Origin: Theobroma cacao
Lineage: Eukaryota; Streptophyta; Magnoliopsida; Malvales; Malvaceae
Length of the DNA: 64,000 nucleotides
Direction: 5' to 3'
NCBI RefSeq assembly: GCF_000208745.1
Contig: NC_030851.1
Span: forward strand, 34,897,856 to 34,961,855
Both the position numbers and the translations under genes were made by a program. This document shows positions 1 to 11,039 of the stretch, piece after piece (positions within the stretch are counted from its first letter, which is position 1; each line of letters begins with the position of its first letter). The notes below the pieces were generated by a model. That model ran no database searches. It saw nothing but the letters and a program-made list of their open reading frames with translations, and was not told the origin of the DNA.

Positions 1-162
1 GTTTTTTTTTTGTTCCTTGTGGCTAACCGCTGTCCCCCTTTTCTTTTGCAGGTTTTGCAGGGTTTTAAAGAGCCGGATTTATTTTTTTTATTTATTGTTA
101 TTTTATTTATTTATTTAATTTAATTTAATTTTTAATTTTTTTATTTTATTTGAGTGTCTACA
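1..162 (-). mobile_element. 5' terminus of an LTR (fragment, continues past window start)
   Basis: Read on the minus strand this starts at 162 with TGTAGACACT, the same terminal motif as the two other Ogre-type LTRs in the window (minus strand from 14,506; plus strand from 9,665). After the terminus the sequence is A/T-rich and then diverges from the LTR at 12,733-14,506. It is therefore probably not the partner LTR of the element beside it but the end of a different, related element. It abuts pol codons of the neighbouring element exactly at its terminal nucleotide. The rest of the LTR lies outside the window. Confidence 0.6.
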
Positions 163-2370
163 AGACTTCTTCCATTATCTTATTAGCTTCGGCTGCATCC
201 ACACATCTGAGGAGAATTTGGTCTCAGTTTCTTTTGTAGAGTATTTCCCCATTGAGGAAAAAACCCATTGCTAACCTTCTGAGTAATCTCTTGTCATTCT
301 TTGTGGCATTCTCAAGATACACTTGATGCTTAATGTATTGCATGATATCATAGTACCATGGTTTGCCATCAAGTTCTTCTTCAACATTCATACAATATGC
401 AAAGACCTCCTGAATTTCTAAATTAAAAGGATGGATGTCAACCCCGTTATTTATTTTGAATATTGCTGCTAGAGTGGCTAGAGCATCGGTAATCTAGTTT
501 TCTTCTCGAGGCAAATGATTGAAGCTAATTTTCTTGAATTGTTTACTTAATTCTACAACTAGTTTTTGGTATGGAACCCGTTTAGAATCTCTAGTGTTCC
601 ATTCACCTATCATTTGGCAAATCACTAAAGTTGAATCTCCGTAAACTTTTATCGTGTCGGCCTTCATGTCGATTGCTGCTTGTAAACCCATCACCTACAA
701 CTCATACTCTGCCATATTATTAGTACAGTTGAAATTCAACCTTGCCGTAGCTAGATAATGCTTTCCATCTGGAGAAATCAACACTGCTCCAATTCCAAAG
801 CATTGGACGCCCCATCAAAATACATTTTCCAGAAATTAAGTTCGTTGAGACCTTCTTTTTTTATGTGCAAGATGACCATCAAATCTTCGTCTAGAAAATC
901 AAAACTTACAGGTTCATAATCTTCAGCAGCTCGATCTGCAAGGAAATTAGTAATAACGCTCCCTCTGATTGACTTTTGAGACACATACACAATATCATAT
1001 TCAGATAGTAGAACTTGAGATAGTGCAATTCTTCCAAACAAAAAAGGTTTTTCAAAAATATACTTGATGGGATCCAATTTTGCCACCAGCCATGTTGTAT
1101 GATACAACATATATTGCTAGAGCCTTTAGTCGGTCCACGCTAGTGCACAACACATCTTTTCGAGCGCAGAGTATTTGGACTCACACTCCGTGAATTTCTT
1201 GCTCAGGTAGTATATGGCCTGTTCTTTCTTTCTAGTTTCATCATGTTGCCCTAGTACACATCCCATGGAATTCTTGTTCACAGTCAAATATAAAATAAGA
1301 GGTTTTCCTGCCATTTGTGGTACCAACATCGGTGGATTTGTAAGATAGTCTTTGATATTATCAAAGACTATCTGACATTCTTCATTCCACTCTTCTGGGT
1401 CTTGTTTTCGAAGCAGCTTGAAGATTAGATCACATTTAAGGGTGAGTTGGGATATAAATCGAGCAATGTAGTTCAACCTCCCTAAAAATCCTCTCACTTC
1501 TTTTTGCATTTTAGGAGTTGACAACTCTTGAATAGCTCGTATTTTATCTGAATCCATTTCAATTCCTTTTTCACTTACTACAAATCCCAACAATTTCTCA
1601 GAAGTAGCACCAAAAGTACATTTTACAAGATTCAACTTAAGCTGAAATTTTCGCAATCTCTCGAACAACTTCTTGAGATTAACAATATGATCCCTTTTTG
1701 TACGAGATTTTACAATCATATCATCCACATACACCTCTATCTCCTTATGCATCATATTATGGAACAAAGTTACCATTGCCCTTTGGTAGGTGGCACTTGT
1801 ATTCTTCAGTCCAAATGGCATTACTTTGTAACAAAACGTTCCCCACATGGTTATGAACGTTGTTTTTTCCATGTCTTCAGGTGCCATCTTAATCTGATTG
1901 TATCCAGAAAAACCATCCATAAATGAGAATATAGCATGTTTTGCTGTATTGTCTACAAGAGTATCGTTATGTGGCAAAGGGAAGTTATCCTTCAGACTCG
2001 CTCTATTTAAGTCTCTATAATCAACACACATTCGAACTTTTCCAGCCTTCCTAGGAACCTGAACTATATTAGCTACCCATTCAGGATACCTAGCCACCTC
2101 CAAGAACTCAACATCAAATTGCTTTTTTACTTCTTCTTAATCTTCAGCAACATATCTGGCTTCATCCTTCTTAATTTCTGTTTAATCAGCTTGCAATCCT
2201 GTCTCAAAGGTAACTTGTGTACAACAATGTCAGTATTAAGACCCGGCATGTCTTGATATGATCAAGCAAACACATCCACATACTCACGAAGCAATTCTTC
2301 TAACTTTTACCGTTCACTAGATGATAGCGAGGTACCAATCTTAACCTCTTTCCTCTCTTCCCCATTTCCC
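163..2370 (-). pseudogene. Ogre-like pol fragment: reverse transcriptase and RNase H, broken, no integrase
   Basis: The minus strand encodes a Ty3/gypsy-type reverse transcriptase (about 2,370 to 1,126) with the catalytic motif YVDD near 1,700, followed by an RNase H region (about 1,330-1,130). A second RNase H1-like domain containing FDGASN lies near 815-830 and continues through 494-694. The frame then runs on to about 163 as the start of the integrase zinc-finger region (residues such as WYYDI, LLRRLAMGF and LLRCVDA). Several in-frame stops and at least one frameshift (between about 694 and 778) make it non-coding. No integrase core is present because the frame ends at the foreign LTR terminus at 162. 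Two RNase H-like domains in tandem are known from the Tat/Ogre lineage. Confidence 0.85.
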
Positions 2371-2816
2371 AAGTTAATCATTTCTGTGAGTTCCTAATGA
2401 GGTAAAATCTCCTTTTCCTCCTATTCCAACAATCTCAACAAATCAAGGGGTAAGTCATAGTCATCCACTTCCTCTTCATTTTTCAATTCATCAACATTCG
2501 AAACTTTCTCGAAATCAAAATTCAAATTGTTCTCTAGATTGTCTTTGTGTTCATTATTTAAAGACTTACAAATAGGTAAAATTGGACACGTGTATAGGCA
2601 AGTATTTATTGGCTAAAATAAATGAAAAGGAAATATGCGAAAAGGTTGACAAATTATGAAACACATCATGCTTTATCATTTATTTAAATGATTAAGGTAA
2701 CAGAAAGCTCTACTTAAACAAGAAATTACTCTTAACGCCCTTGGGCATAGCCATTTAGGTAAAATTGTTCATTACATTTCCAAAGACTTAAAGATGACGA
2801 GCAACTCCGTGGCTGT
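2371..2816 (-). other. Protease-RT interval of the Ogre-like element, possible intron
   Basis: Between the protease-side frame (ending 2,817) and the RT-side frame, about 2,580-2,816 is A/T-rich and shows no pol-like coding in any minus-strand frame. Around 2,371-2,570 an acidic linker typical of plant Tat-lineage pol can still be read, including the stretch DYDLPLDLLRLL, with in-frame stops. Published Ogre elements carry a spliced intron between protease and reverse transcriptase; the gap is consistent with that, but I cannot fix its splice sites. Confidence 0.4.
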
Positions 2817-3903
2817 CTAATTGATTAGTTCCTCTCCAAGCAATACTGGATACACCACAGGGACCTTCTTGTTAGGTTCTTCATCTTTGGTCATATGGAT
2901 TGATAGCTTATCAAACATCTGCAAAACCCGATTGCCCTTTTTCGGTGCTTTGGGGTGAATGTAACTTGCGGAGCAAAAAGTCTCATACAAGTACAAAATT
3001 ATCCTTTTCTCCAATTCTTCTTCTTTTCTCTCAAGCTAAACCATCCTCTTAATTCTTTTTTTGGGCTACCAATTTCTTTCTCTCTTCTTTGGTAGGTTTG
3101 TACCCCAAACTAAATCTTTCCTCATTCTTGATCGGAATCAAAGGACAGTTAATTCCTTGTAAATTCTTTCCTAGCCCTAGACCAGCACGACATCCCCTTC
3201 TCACTGTCTGTTGAACCTCCATTTTAGTTACTATCAACAAGCGAGGAGTTGGTATCACCACCCCTTCTCCCACATAAGTAGCATTAACAAATTCAAAAGA
3301 TCTGAATGAGCATTCAGGAACTTCTTTCGCAGCTTCTACATAGGGAGTGGATGAGGATTGGATGGCTAGTATATCTTCTTCCGTAAATATGCTTATCAAT
3401 TGGCCTTCAATTATGAATTTTATCTTTTGATACAGAGAAGACAGTATAGCTCCAGCCATATGAATCCACGAGCGTCCTAATAGATAGTTATAAAATGGGA
3501 ATATATCCATCACATGAAATTGGACATCAAACATGCAAGGATCGATCTTCACTAGTATTTCTATATCACCTATCACTTCCCGTTTAGTTCCATCAAATGC
3601 TCTCACTATCATGTGACTGGCTCTCATATAAGTCATATCGATCGACAACCTTGTTAATGTTGAACGAGGCATGACATTCAAGGCCGAACCATTGTCAATC
3701 AATACTCTGGGTATGGCATGGTCCTTGCATCTGATGGTTATGTGGAGAGCCTTGTTATTCATTCGGCCTCCCGACGAAATTTCTTCATCATTAAAGGCAA
3801 TGAAGTTTCCCACTATGATGTTTCCCACTATATGGTCTAACTTTTCCATCGATATGCCATGAGCCACGTAAGACTTTGAGTAGTGCATTCTTGTGTGCTT
3901 CAA
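2817..3903 (-). pseudogene. Ogre-like retropepsin (aspartic protease) region, broken
   Basis: The minus frame 3,903-3,049 carries a retropepsin-like domain. Its active-site block reads LIDNGSALNVMP (DNG rather than the DTG/DSG of other proteases, a form I recall from plant Tat elements), followed by a region with LLGRSWIHMAGA. After that domain comes a G-patch-like segment around RAGLGLGKNLQG, also usual in this lineage. A frame change near 3,015-3,047 separates the continuation (3,014-2,817). The protein would have processed the Gag-Pol polyprotein. It is no longer part of one open frame. Confidence 0.75.
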
Positions 3904-6388
3904 AGTTCAAGAGTAAAGATAACAGTGAAATGTGAGCGGACATTCTTGTCAATTGCTCCACTACATTATATTCACTGTGCTTGATAAATTTGAGAAATTC
4001 GCCTACTTCTTTCTCCGTGACAAGCATTTTAACCTCATTGCTCGGAGCAACTGCAGGTTCGATGGTTTGGTATTTGAGAAAGGTACTTATTTCTTTTGGA
4101 TCTTCTCTCTATTTGGACTTTTTTTTTCAACCCTTTCTGTTATCACAAGAGTATAACATCGCCCACATCGCGTTATACCTCTCACGCCGATTAGATCTAC
4201 AGAAGATACTTGGGAAGTAAGGGGGGCTATACCTAAGATGTTACATTCGTAATTCCATGAAACAACTTTCTCACTTTTGTATGGGAATGGGATGGAAATT
4301 TCAATGGTGATACCATTTCTGACAACAGTAGTGGATGTATCATTCATCGGACTCTTGTTTTCTTCATAAAAGATGGTGAGAGGTTTAGGTTTGTCCAAGT
4401 GGGATGAATTTGAAGCCACTTCAGTTAGGGGCTCCTCATTTATGGTTCCAACCAAATCCTCTTCACCTTCTACATAAAACTCGATTACTGACAAATCCAT
4501 CAACTCTTGCAACTTACGATGAAAGTCATCACAATTTTGAATGGAATGTCCAACGATCCCCATATGAAATTTGCAGGAATGAGTGAGATCATGCCCAAAT
4601 TCCTTTGTGTCTACTAATTCTGGAGTGATGACATTTATTTTGAACAATGCTTCAAACATTCTATCCATTGGCGTTTGAATCTCATCGACACTCTTTTTTA
4701 CCCTTCGAGTCATCCCTTCATGTATAGCGTTCACTATCGACCTTCCATGGTTAGGCAAGGGATTCCCGTCGACATTTGAACTGTCTTTTTTAGTAAAATT
4801 TAAAAGTCCTGCCCTAATGAGTGCTTAGACTTTATGTTTTAAGGCAGTGTAATTTTCTATAGAGTGCCTTTGAACCCCAAAATGATAATCACTATGTGCA
4901 TTATGATCGTACCACTTTGGAAAAGGAGGTTTAAGTGGTTCTATAAGGGTGCGGGTAAGGAGTCAATTTTCAATCAATTGCGGTAATAGAGCAGTGTAAG
5001 AAATTGGGATGTGATCAAATTGGGTTTTTCCTTGAGTGGTTTTGGATCCCTTTTGAGTGTTACTAAAGTTGTCTGTCGAAAATGTAGGTTTCGATGCTGG
5101 TGTTTGCTGGAGGGCATTGGTTTGAAAGACTGGTTGTGGAGCAGGCTGATAGACATAAGGATTCTGGGCAACGTTGCCTATACTTGGATAGGAAGGTGGA
5201 TATGGAGGATATGGATGGTAAGGGTTGAAATTATGGATTTGTGGGCTGGTATAAGCAACTACTTGTACATCCGCTTCCTTTTTCTTGAATGTCGTCTCTC
5301 TTTTAAAGCTAACGGTTTCGTTCCCTTCAATTTTTCCATTCTTGATTGTCCTTTCAATTATCTCCCTTAAAAGGACTAGATCTGTAAAATTTTTGGTGGC
5401 GTTGCCAATCAACCGTTCATAGAAAAGTGCCTTGAACGTATTTAAAAACAATACAGTCATTTCTTTATTTGTTAAGGGTGGTTAGACTTGTGTTGCTATA
5501 TCTCTCTATCTCTAGGCATATTCCTTGAAACTATCTCCAGGCATATTCCTTGAAACTATCTCCAGCCTTTTTTTTCATGGTCTGACGTGATAAGCGATCA
5601 GGGGCTAATTCAGCAACATGTTTGTATTGTGCCATGAAGGCTCTAGCCAAATCCTTCCAAGTTTTGATGTGAGTTCGATCAAGTTGAACATACCATCTGG
5701 CTGCCAATCCAGTTAGGTTGTCTTGAAAAAAATGAATTAACAACTTATCATCATGTGAGTGTGCAGCCATTTTCCGACAGTACATGGTAATATGCGCCAT
5801 TGGGCATTTTGTCCCATCATATTTTTCAAACTTTGGCACCTTAAATTTGGGAAGGATTACTACATCGGGAACCAAGCATAACTCTACTACATCCATGGTT
5901 CCGAACCTATCTACTCTTTCCACAGTGCGAAGGCGCTCTTCCAACATATCGTACTTTTTTTTGACCTTTTCATTTTCTCCTACTTGTGATGAATCCTTTC
6001 TTAATTTCTCTTGCTCTTTTGGATCGTCTAAATTTGGGACGTGTATTGGTTCAGTAGGATTTGTCCCATAATTCAATCCAAATTGCCCATGAGTTGGTTG
6101 AAGGCTCATCGGGGGTAGCATATTGTAATAACCAGATGGCGTCACTTGAGGGTGGACCCTTGGAAAAGTCTGGGCGTGGGGTGGAGTGAACCCCGAGGGA
6201 TAAGGTGGATCATCCCTTGAGTTTCCAGTGTCTTGTGTCGGTGGGTTTTTTAGAGGAGCTGACTCTTCTGCTACTATTTTTCCTTTACTTAAACTCATAA
6301 TCAATTCCATCATCTTTGCTAACTGTTCTCTCATTTCTCCTTGAGTTTTTTCCATTTTATCCATTCGCTCCATTTGTTCTTCTTCCAT
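3904..6388 (-). pseudogene. Ogre-like gag, frameshifted
   Basis: Gag starts with methionine at 6,388 and has an N-terminal helical segment rich in M, E and K (6,388-6,260), a proline-rich linker, then the conserved capsid-like core (about 5,900-5,531) with motifs such as PKFKVPKFEKYDG and AARWY. The frame changes at a 25-bp tandem duplication (5,516-5,565) and continues in the next frame as 5,460-4,963 (Y/P-rich) and 4,758-4,087. The last part contains a zinc-knuckle-like CxxHxxxxGHxxxxC array near 4,520-4,600. Stops occur between the pieces. Gag would form the virus-like particle and bind element RNA; here it cannot be made as one protein. Confidence 0.8.
5516..5565. repeat. 25-bp perfect tandem duplication in gag
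   Basis: Two adjacent identical 25-bp copies (5,516-5,540 and 5,541-5,565), each starting gcatattccttgaaac. Because 25 is not a multiple of three, the duplication shifts the gag frame here, which matches the observed frame change between the upstream (6,388-5,531) and downstream (5,460-4,963) gag segments. Confidence 0.95.
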
Positions 6389-6697
6389 GATTCTTACTAG
6401 TCGACGCGTATTATGAACACGTTGGTCATCGATTTTGGGTTGTCGGTCTATCTTGGAATCCTTATTTTTAAATCATAAACATGAATTAGATGCATTTTGG
6501 TGCATGAATGAGATGAAAAAAATGCACCCATTATCTTTATTTATAGGTGAAAACACTTATTATCATGAAATGGGGTTTATGCATGTATAAATGAATGATC
6601 ATGTACTAAAAGTACTTGTCACATAACACCCATCAACAAAGTAATCCATTGCATAAGATATTGTCTTTGGTTACAATTCAGAAGTCATCTTTTATAT

Positions 6698-8698
6698 CTA
6701 GAAATATTCGTCAATTTTATCGTAATGGTTATACACTTCATCAAGATGCTTAATCAATTGTTGCTCTTGTTTCCCAGTCGAAAAGACCTGGCTCCTTAAT
6801 ACGTCTATCTTCCTAGCCATGCTTTTTGCCTTGTAAGCCACCTCCCTCATTTGCCTAAGCAAGTAATCCATTTGGTCATGTTTCTCCATGTAAGCTTGTT
6901 TGTAGGATTCACCCCACTCTCGAATCCGGGTGTTTTCTTGCTTGAGGCGATCATACTCTAGTTGATAAGTTCCCATAACCCCGTTAAGCTCTTTGTACTC
7001 TTGTCTTAGTAATTAAATGGATTCTTGCTGGAACCGTACTTGGTTTTTTAATCCATCATTGTACGCTTGAAGCTCATTGCCTCGACTTTTTCTCACTTGT
7101 ATTTCCCTTCGAAGTTCATTGGTTGTGGTAGAAAACTCTTTATTCAGGCTCTCATACTTCTTTTCCCAATCACGTTCTATTTTTTGGATTTTCTTTCTTT
7201 GTTCGGCCACTTCCATAGTCATCTTCTCACACCTTTTTTGGAGATCTTCGTATCATTGTTTCCAATTAAAGTTTTCAGCTTCAAATTTTTTTTGAGCCAA
7301 CTCACTTTCGAGCAAAGCATCTCAAAGTTCCAGATCGATTAAGCCACAAGGTGCATCTTCTTTCGGGTATACCACATCCTTAACTTGTCGAGCATGCCAT
7401 ACTTGATATCCAATAGTTACTTCATTAGTGTACCTCCCTTGGTCAACTCAGTTGGTTTTCTTCCAAGCTTGCACAATCCCCTCAATCCTTTTCAGAAAAC
7501 TTGGCTTTCCATAGGCAAACTCCAAAGTGTTAAGTCGGTGTGTCATCGGCATAAACTGTTCTGACCCAAACTGTCTTCTCACCCTGATTGGGGCGTAGTT
7601 GATTACTCCCCATGGCCCCATTACCGGCACCCAAGGTTCATCTCTGCATTTGTACAAGACCGGGCGACGAGGCATCCACGGAGCTCTCCACGTTACTTCC
7701 ACGCTCATGAGTTTTTGAAACTTAGAGATCCATTGCTCCGTAGTCCTATTTTTTGGCCATTCACTCTCATAAAATTCTTTGATAAGGGCGCTTTGCGGAT
7801 GAAATGGCTTCTTAAACCTCTTGACCTTGCACTCAAAGTGACTCACTATCCAAATGGAAAGAAGCTGTGTGCATCCCACAAATCGTCCTTCCCCATTTCT
7901 CCTACAATAGTTTAGTGATCTGAGAGTTTCTGCTAGAATAGAAGGTGAAAGATTGGCCTTATTGATAACTTGCTCGAAGAAATCTATAATTTCGACCTCT
8001 ATATGCTCCAAAACTTTGGGAATAATCACTAGCCCATAAATTTCTAAGGTCATCAAAAGCTGTCCTTGCTCGGTGTCTCGATACATCATGATATAGCTAC
8101 GTAGAAAACTCCATGGGATACATTCATTGTCCCCCTTTTTTCTTAGGTTTTGGTCAACTTCTCCCGGGGTAATACCCATCATCTTAGCTAACTTTCGCCT
8201 GTGTCAGGTCGTTTGTCCTCTCTAATATATTTTATCTGGATTGTCAAGATCAATTTGAAGGAGAGCTGAGTACTCTTCGATTGTTGGGACCATATCCACC
8301 TCATTGAATACAAAACACCTATACGATGGATCCCAGAATTGCACAATGGCCTTCAACAATTGTTCATCAATCTGGACCCTAAGGAGCTGGGCTATGTGGC
8401 CATATCTCTTATCAAAATTTGCTCAAGTCGTGGCCCCCCACCTTTCCCATATGTCAAGCAAATCTGTGAAGTCATTATGTTTTATGTCAGGGTGGACTCT
8501 ATCAGGTAGCAGTGAAATGTGATCTTTTGCCAAGCAATCCCCCTCACTTTGTTGGGCACTCGCCATGTGCTGAGTCACTTCATGTATTCTGTCGTAGCTT
8601 GAAAGTGGCCATGATGACTCCATGGATGCAATTGGAGCTACTCCATCAATAGTTGTCAAGTGACAAATACTTTTCCTATATGCAAAAGTATGATGCAA
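6698..8698 (-). pseudogene. Ogre ORF1 (extra ORF upstream of gag, plant mobile-domain-like) with coiled-coil tail
   Basis: About 667 codons in a single minus-strand frame, interrupted by several stop codons (for example near 8,420, 8,190, 7,440 and 7,010) but with no frameshift. The N-terminal half (8,698-7,448) resembles the globular plant transposon ORF1 family often labelled DUF7745, with motifs such as FWDPSYRCF and VPTIEEY and later PWGVINYAPIRVRRQ. The C-terminal part (about 7,340-6,698) is charged and heptad-like, consistent with a long coiled coil. An extra ORF between 5' LTR and gag is the hallmark of Ogre elements; its function is unknown. The domain label is from memory of the family; position and architecture are seen directly. 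Confidence 0.75.
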
Positions 8699-9380
8699 AT
8701 ATGCATATCCAAAATGACAACAAGTTTAAGTTAGTATATACAAGAAAAATCAAGAGTAATTCTAAATTAATTAATAACATGGATACGCGATATACCTTCA
8801 TTAGTTTACGAAGAAAAATTAGGGTAAGGGGAATATGAACATTCCTTCATGTGTACCTAATCAGAGGGTATTCTCTCATGGGAGAAGCTCTACCTAGGCA
8901 AAAGCGACTCTTGGTATTTTACATGCTGAGTTTGGGTTGAAAATGGACCTAAAGGTTCCTAAATTGCTCATCACCGTCGTCCACGTGGACTAGTAAGGCA
9001 CCTCAATCCTCACCCATTACAGGCTTCAAACATACTAAGTTCGATCTGAGTGAAAGTCTTCACTAGCCCATGCGGAGGTTATCACCTCACAAGAGCGTAG
9101 CTATTTAACCCTCTCCTAATTAAGGATAAAGCCCGAGTAGAAGGCTTATGCATGAATGCAAAATGTGTCATGTGTGTGTGAAGGAATATCTCGATTTTGG
9201 ATTAATGATCTCACATCCTTCTATCCTAAATTCCCCACAATTATTAAATGGCAATAACAATTATCACAACAATAAATGCAACAAATAATAGCAAAAGTAA
9301 ATGCCCGAAATTAAGGAAAACACTAAATTATTTAAGGCCTAGAATAACTTATGATTAATTAATGGCTCGACTCTCTTTAG
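8699..9380 (-). other. Untranslated leader of the Ogre-like element
   Basis: Lies between the primer-binding site and ORF1. I see no coding frame with recognisable content. The sequence is of mixed composition with short stops in all frames, as expected for the long leader of this element class. Confidence 0.5.
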
Positions 9381-9398
9381 TCCCCAATGGAGTCGCCA
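9381..9398 (-). other. Primer-binding site of the Ogre-like element
   Basis: On the minus strand this reads TGGCGACTCCATTGGGGA, three bases (GCT) after the LTR end at 9,402. A TGG start complementary to a tRNA CCA end, placed directly after an LTR, is the expected primer site for minus-strand DNA synthesis. It resembles the tRNA-Arg type site described for Ogre elements; the tRNA identity is from memory. Confidence 0.7.
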
Positions 9399-9401
9399 AG
9401 C

Positions 9402-9664
9402 TGTTGTAACATGTGGGTCCGAGAATCCGTTAGCTAGATGTGGGCAAAAATAAAAGTATTTGGGAGTCACCACTAATCTTTTTTTATGTAGGTGCGATTG
9501 GCCACCTATTAACTCGGTTCTAATCGACGAATTCTTAAATTAATTTTAGATCCATCAAAAAAATCGAGAACTAGTCTACAAATTTTTTTAGAGATGGGTT
9601 CGGGAGTGAGGTTACACACAGAGAAAGGTTAGCACCTCCGTGGCACCCGTTCCACGAACGGTAC
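9402..9664 (-). mobile_element. 3' end of the split 5' LTR of the Ogre-like element
   Basis: On the minus strand this is the last 263 bp of the LTR, ending ...GTTACAACA just before the primer-binding site. It is the right-hand part of an LTR split by the solo LTR at 9,665-12,727; the other part is 12,733-14,506. Together they make about 2.04 kb, a size compatible with Ogre LTRs. Confidence 0.8.
9660..9664. repeat. Target-site duplication GGTAC, left copy
   Basis: GGTAC directly precedes the solo-LTR terminus TGTAGACACT; the same five bases follow its other end at 12,728-12,732. A 5-bp duplication is the normal signature of LTR-retrotransposon integration. Confidence 0.9.
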
Positions 9665-9901
9665 TGTAGACACTAAATTACAAACAAAAAATGAATTAAA
9701 AAATATATATATAATAAAATTTAAAAAAAATGAAAAAGAAAGGAGAGAGGTACGACTGGCAGGGTGCGGACGCACCCTGCCAGGCACCTCTCTCACCTGC
9801 CAGACGTGAATTTTTTGCGTCTGGCAGGGTAGTGGAACTTGCCCCCTGGTGCCCAGGGACAAGGCAGTGGAGCGTGCCCTTTCCAGAGCCCAGGAACCGG
9901 G

Positions 9902-9908
9902 TATAAAG
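9902..9908 (+). promoter_or_regulatory. TATA-like box in the solo LTR
   Basis: TATAAAG in a GC-richer context, about 240 bp inside the plus-strand solo LTR. It is a plausible core promoter for LTR transcription; there is no expression evidence. Confidence 0.4.
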
Positions 9909-11039
9909 GGGAGGGGGCACTGTAGTATTCGGGGGGCGAAAAATCGAAAGAAATCCCAAATCCGACAAGCAAAAGAAAACAAGCAATCAAAAACCCAAAA
10001 ACAACCTGAAAAATCAAAAAAATCCCTAGTCTAACAGCCAAAACAAAATCCACAATCCAGAAATCAAAAACAAGACCAAGCAATACCAAAAGGAATCAGA
10101 AAATATGGGCACAAAGGAGTTGAGAGCCCTGTTTTTTGGGGGGGGGGGTGCCACCGACTTTAGATAAAGAGAGAGAGAGAGAAGGAAGTCGGCAGAATAG
10201 GGAGAGAGAGAGAGAGCTGATCGGTGGTGAAGGGAGAGCTTGGGCTTTGGATGCCGCTAACGGAAAAAGAGGCAGATCCGGTTGTGTAAGGGAACTGGCG
10301 ACAGCGTAAAAAATGGGAGGTTTAGTTTGGGTAAAAGCAGGCGGTGCTGTCGGTCTTGGGTGCGACGTCGGCGACGTCGGAGTGAACAAAGAGAGGGAGC
10401 TCGTCGATATGGGTCCTCCAACAGATCGGCGGCCAAGGGGAGTTCGCCGGCTTGAGAAGGAGAAACCCAGCAGAATCCAATTTATTTAGAGAGAAGGGAG
10501 AGAGTTAGGCGGCTAGAGAGAGAAACAAAAAAGGAAAATGGAGAGAGAGGAAAGAAAAAGAGGTTCTTATAGCTAGGGCGCAGAGGCCTTAAACGACGTC
10601 GTCCTGTAACTCATCCAAAGTCCGATTCATTCTCTCTAAACGGCATCGTTTTGGGCGCACCAAGGGTTGCTGGACAAGACACCAAAGCGGTGCGTTTTGG
10701 GAGAGGCCTGAGGCCTTGGGAAGCAGACCAGTTGGAGTGATCCGATTATCTTGGGTCATTTTAGCCCGTGAAAGGTAAATTTATTTCTGAATTGATTTTT
10801 GTGGTTATGTTTGGCCCAATATTTGATTGAAGGGTAAATTAGTTTTAGTATGTTATTAGGTAAAATAAAAAGACAAAATACTTTAAAAATAATTAGATGT
10901 TAAGAGAAAATAGAAAATGATAATAAAAAAAAACAAAGAAGGAAAATATTTATTACAAATATATAATAAACTTATAAAATAATAAATAGTAATAAATAAT
11001 GATAATAAAATCACCAAAAAGGAAAAACATGATGTTGAC

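Noticed and set aside
9629..10389. Several overlapping minus-strand frames of 96-117 codons
   Set aside because: They lie inside the solo LTR, overlap each other in different frames and show composition-driven residues (runs of F, S, P, L). No family resemblance.
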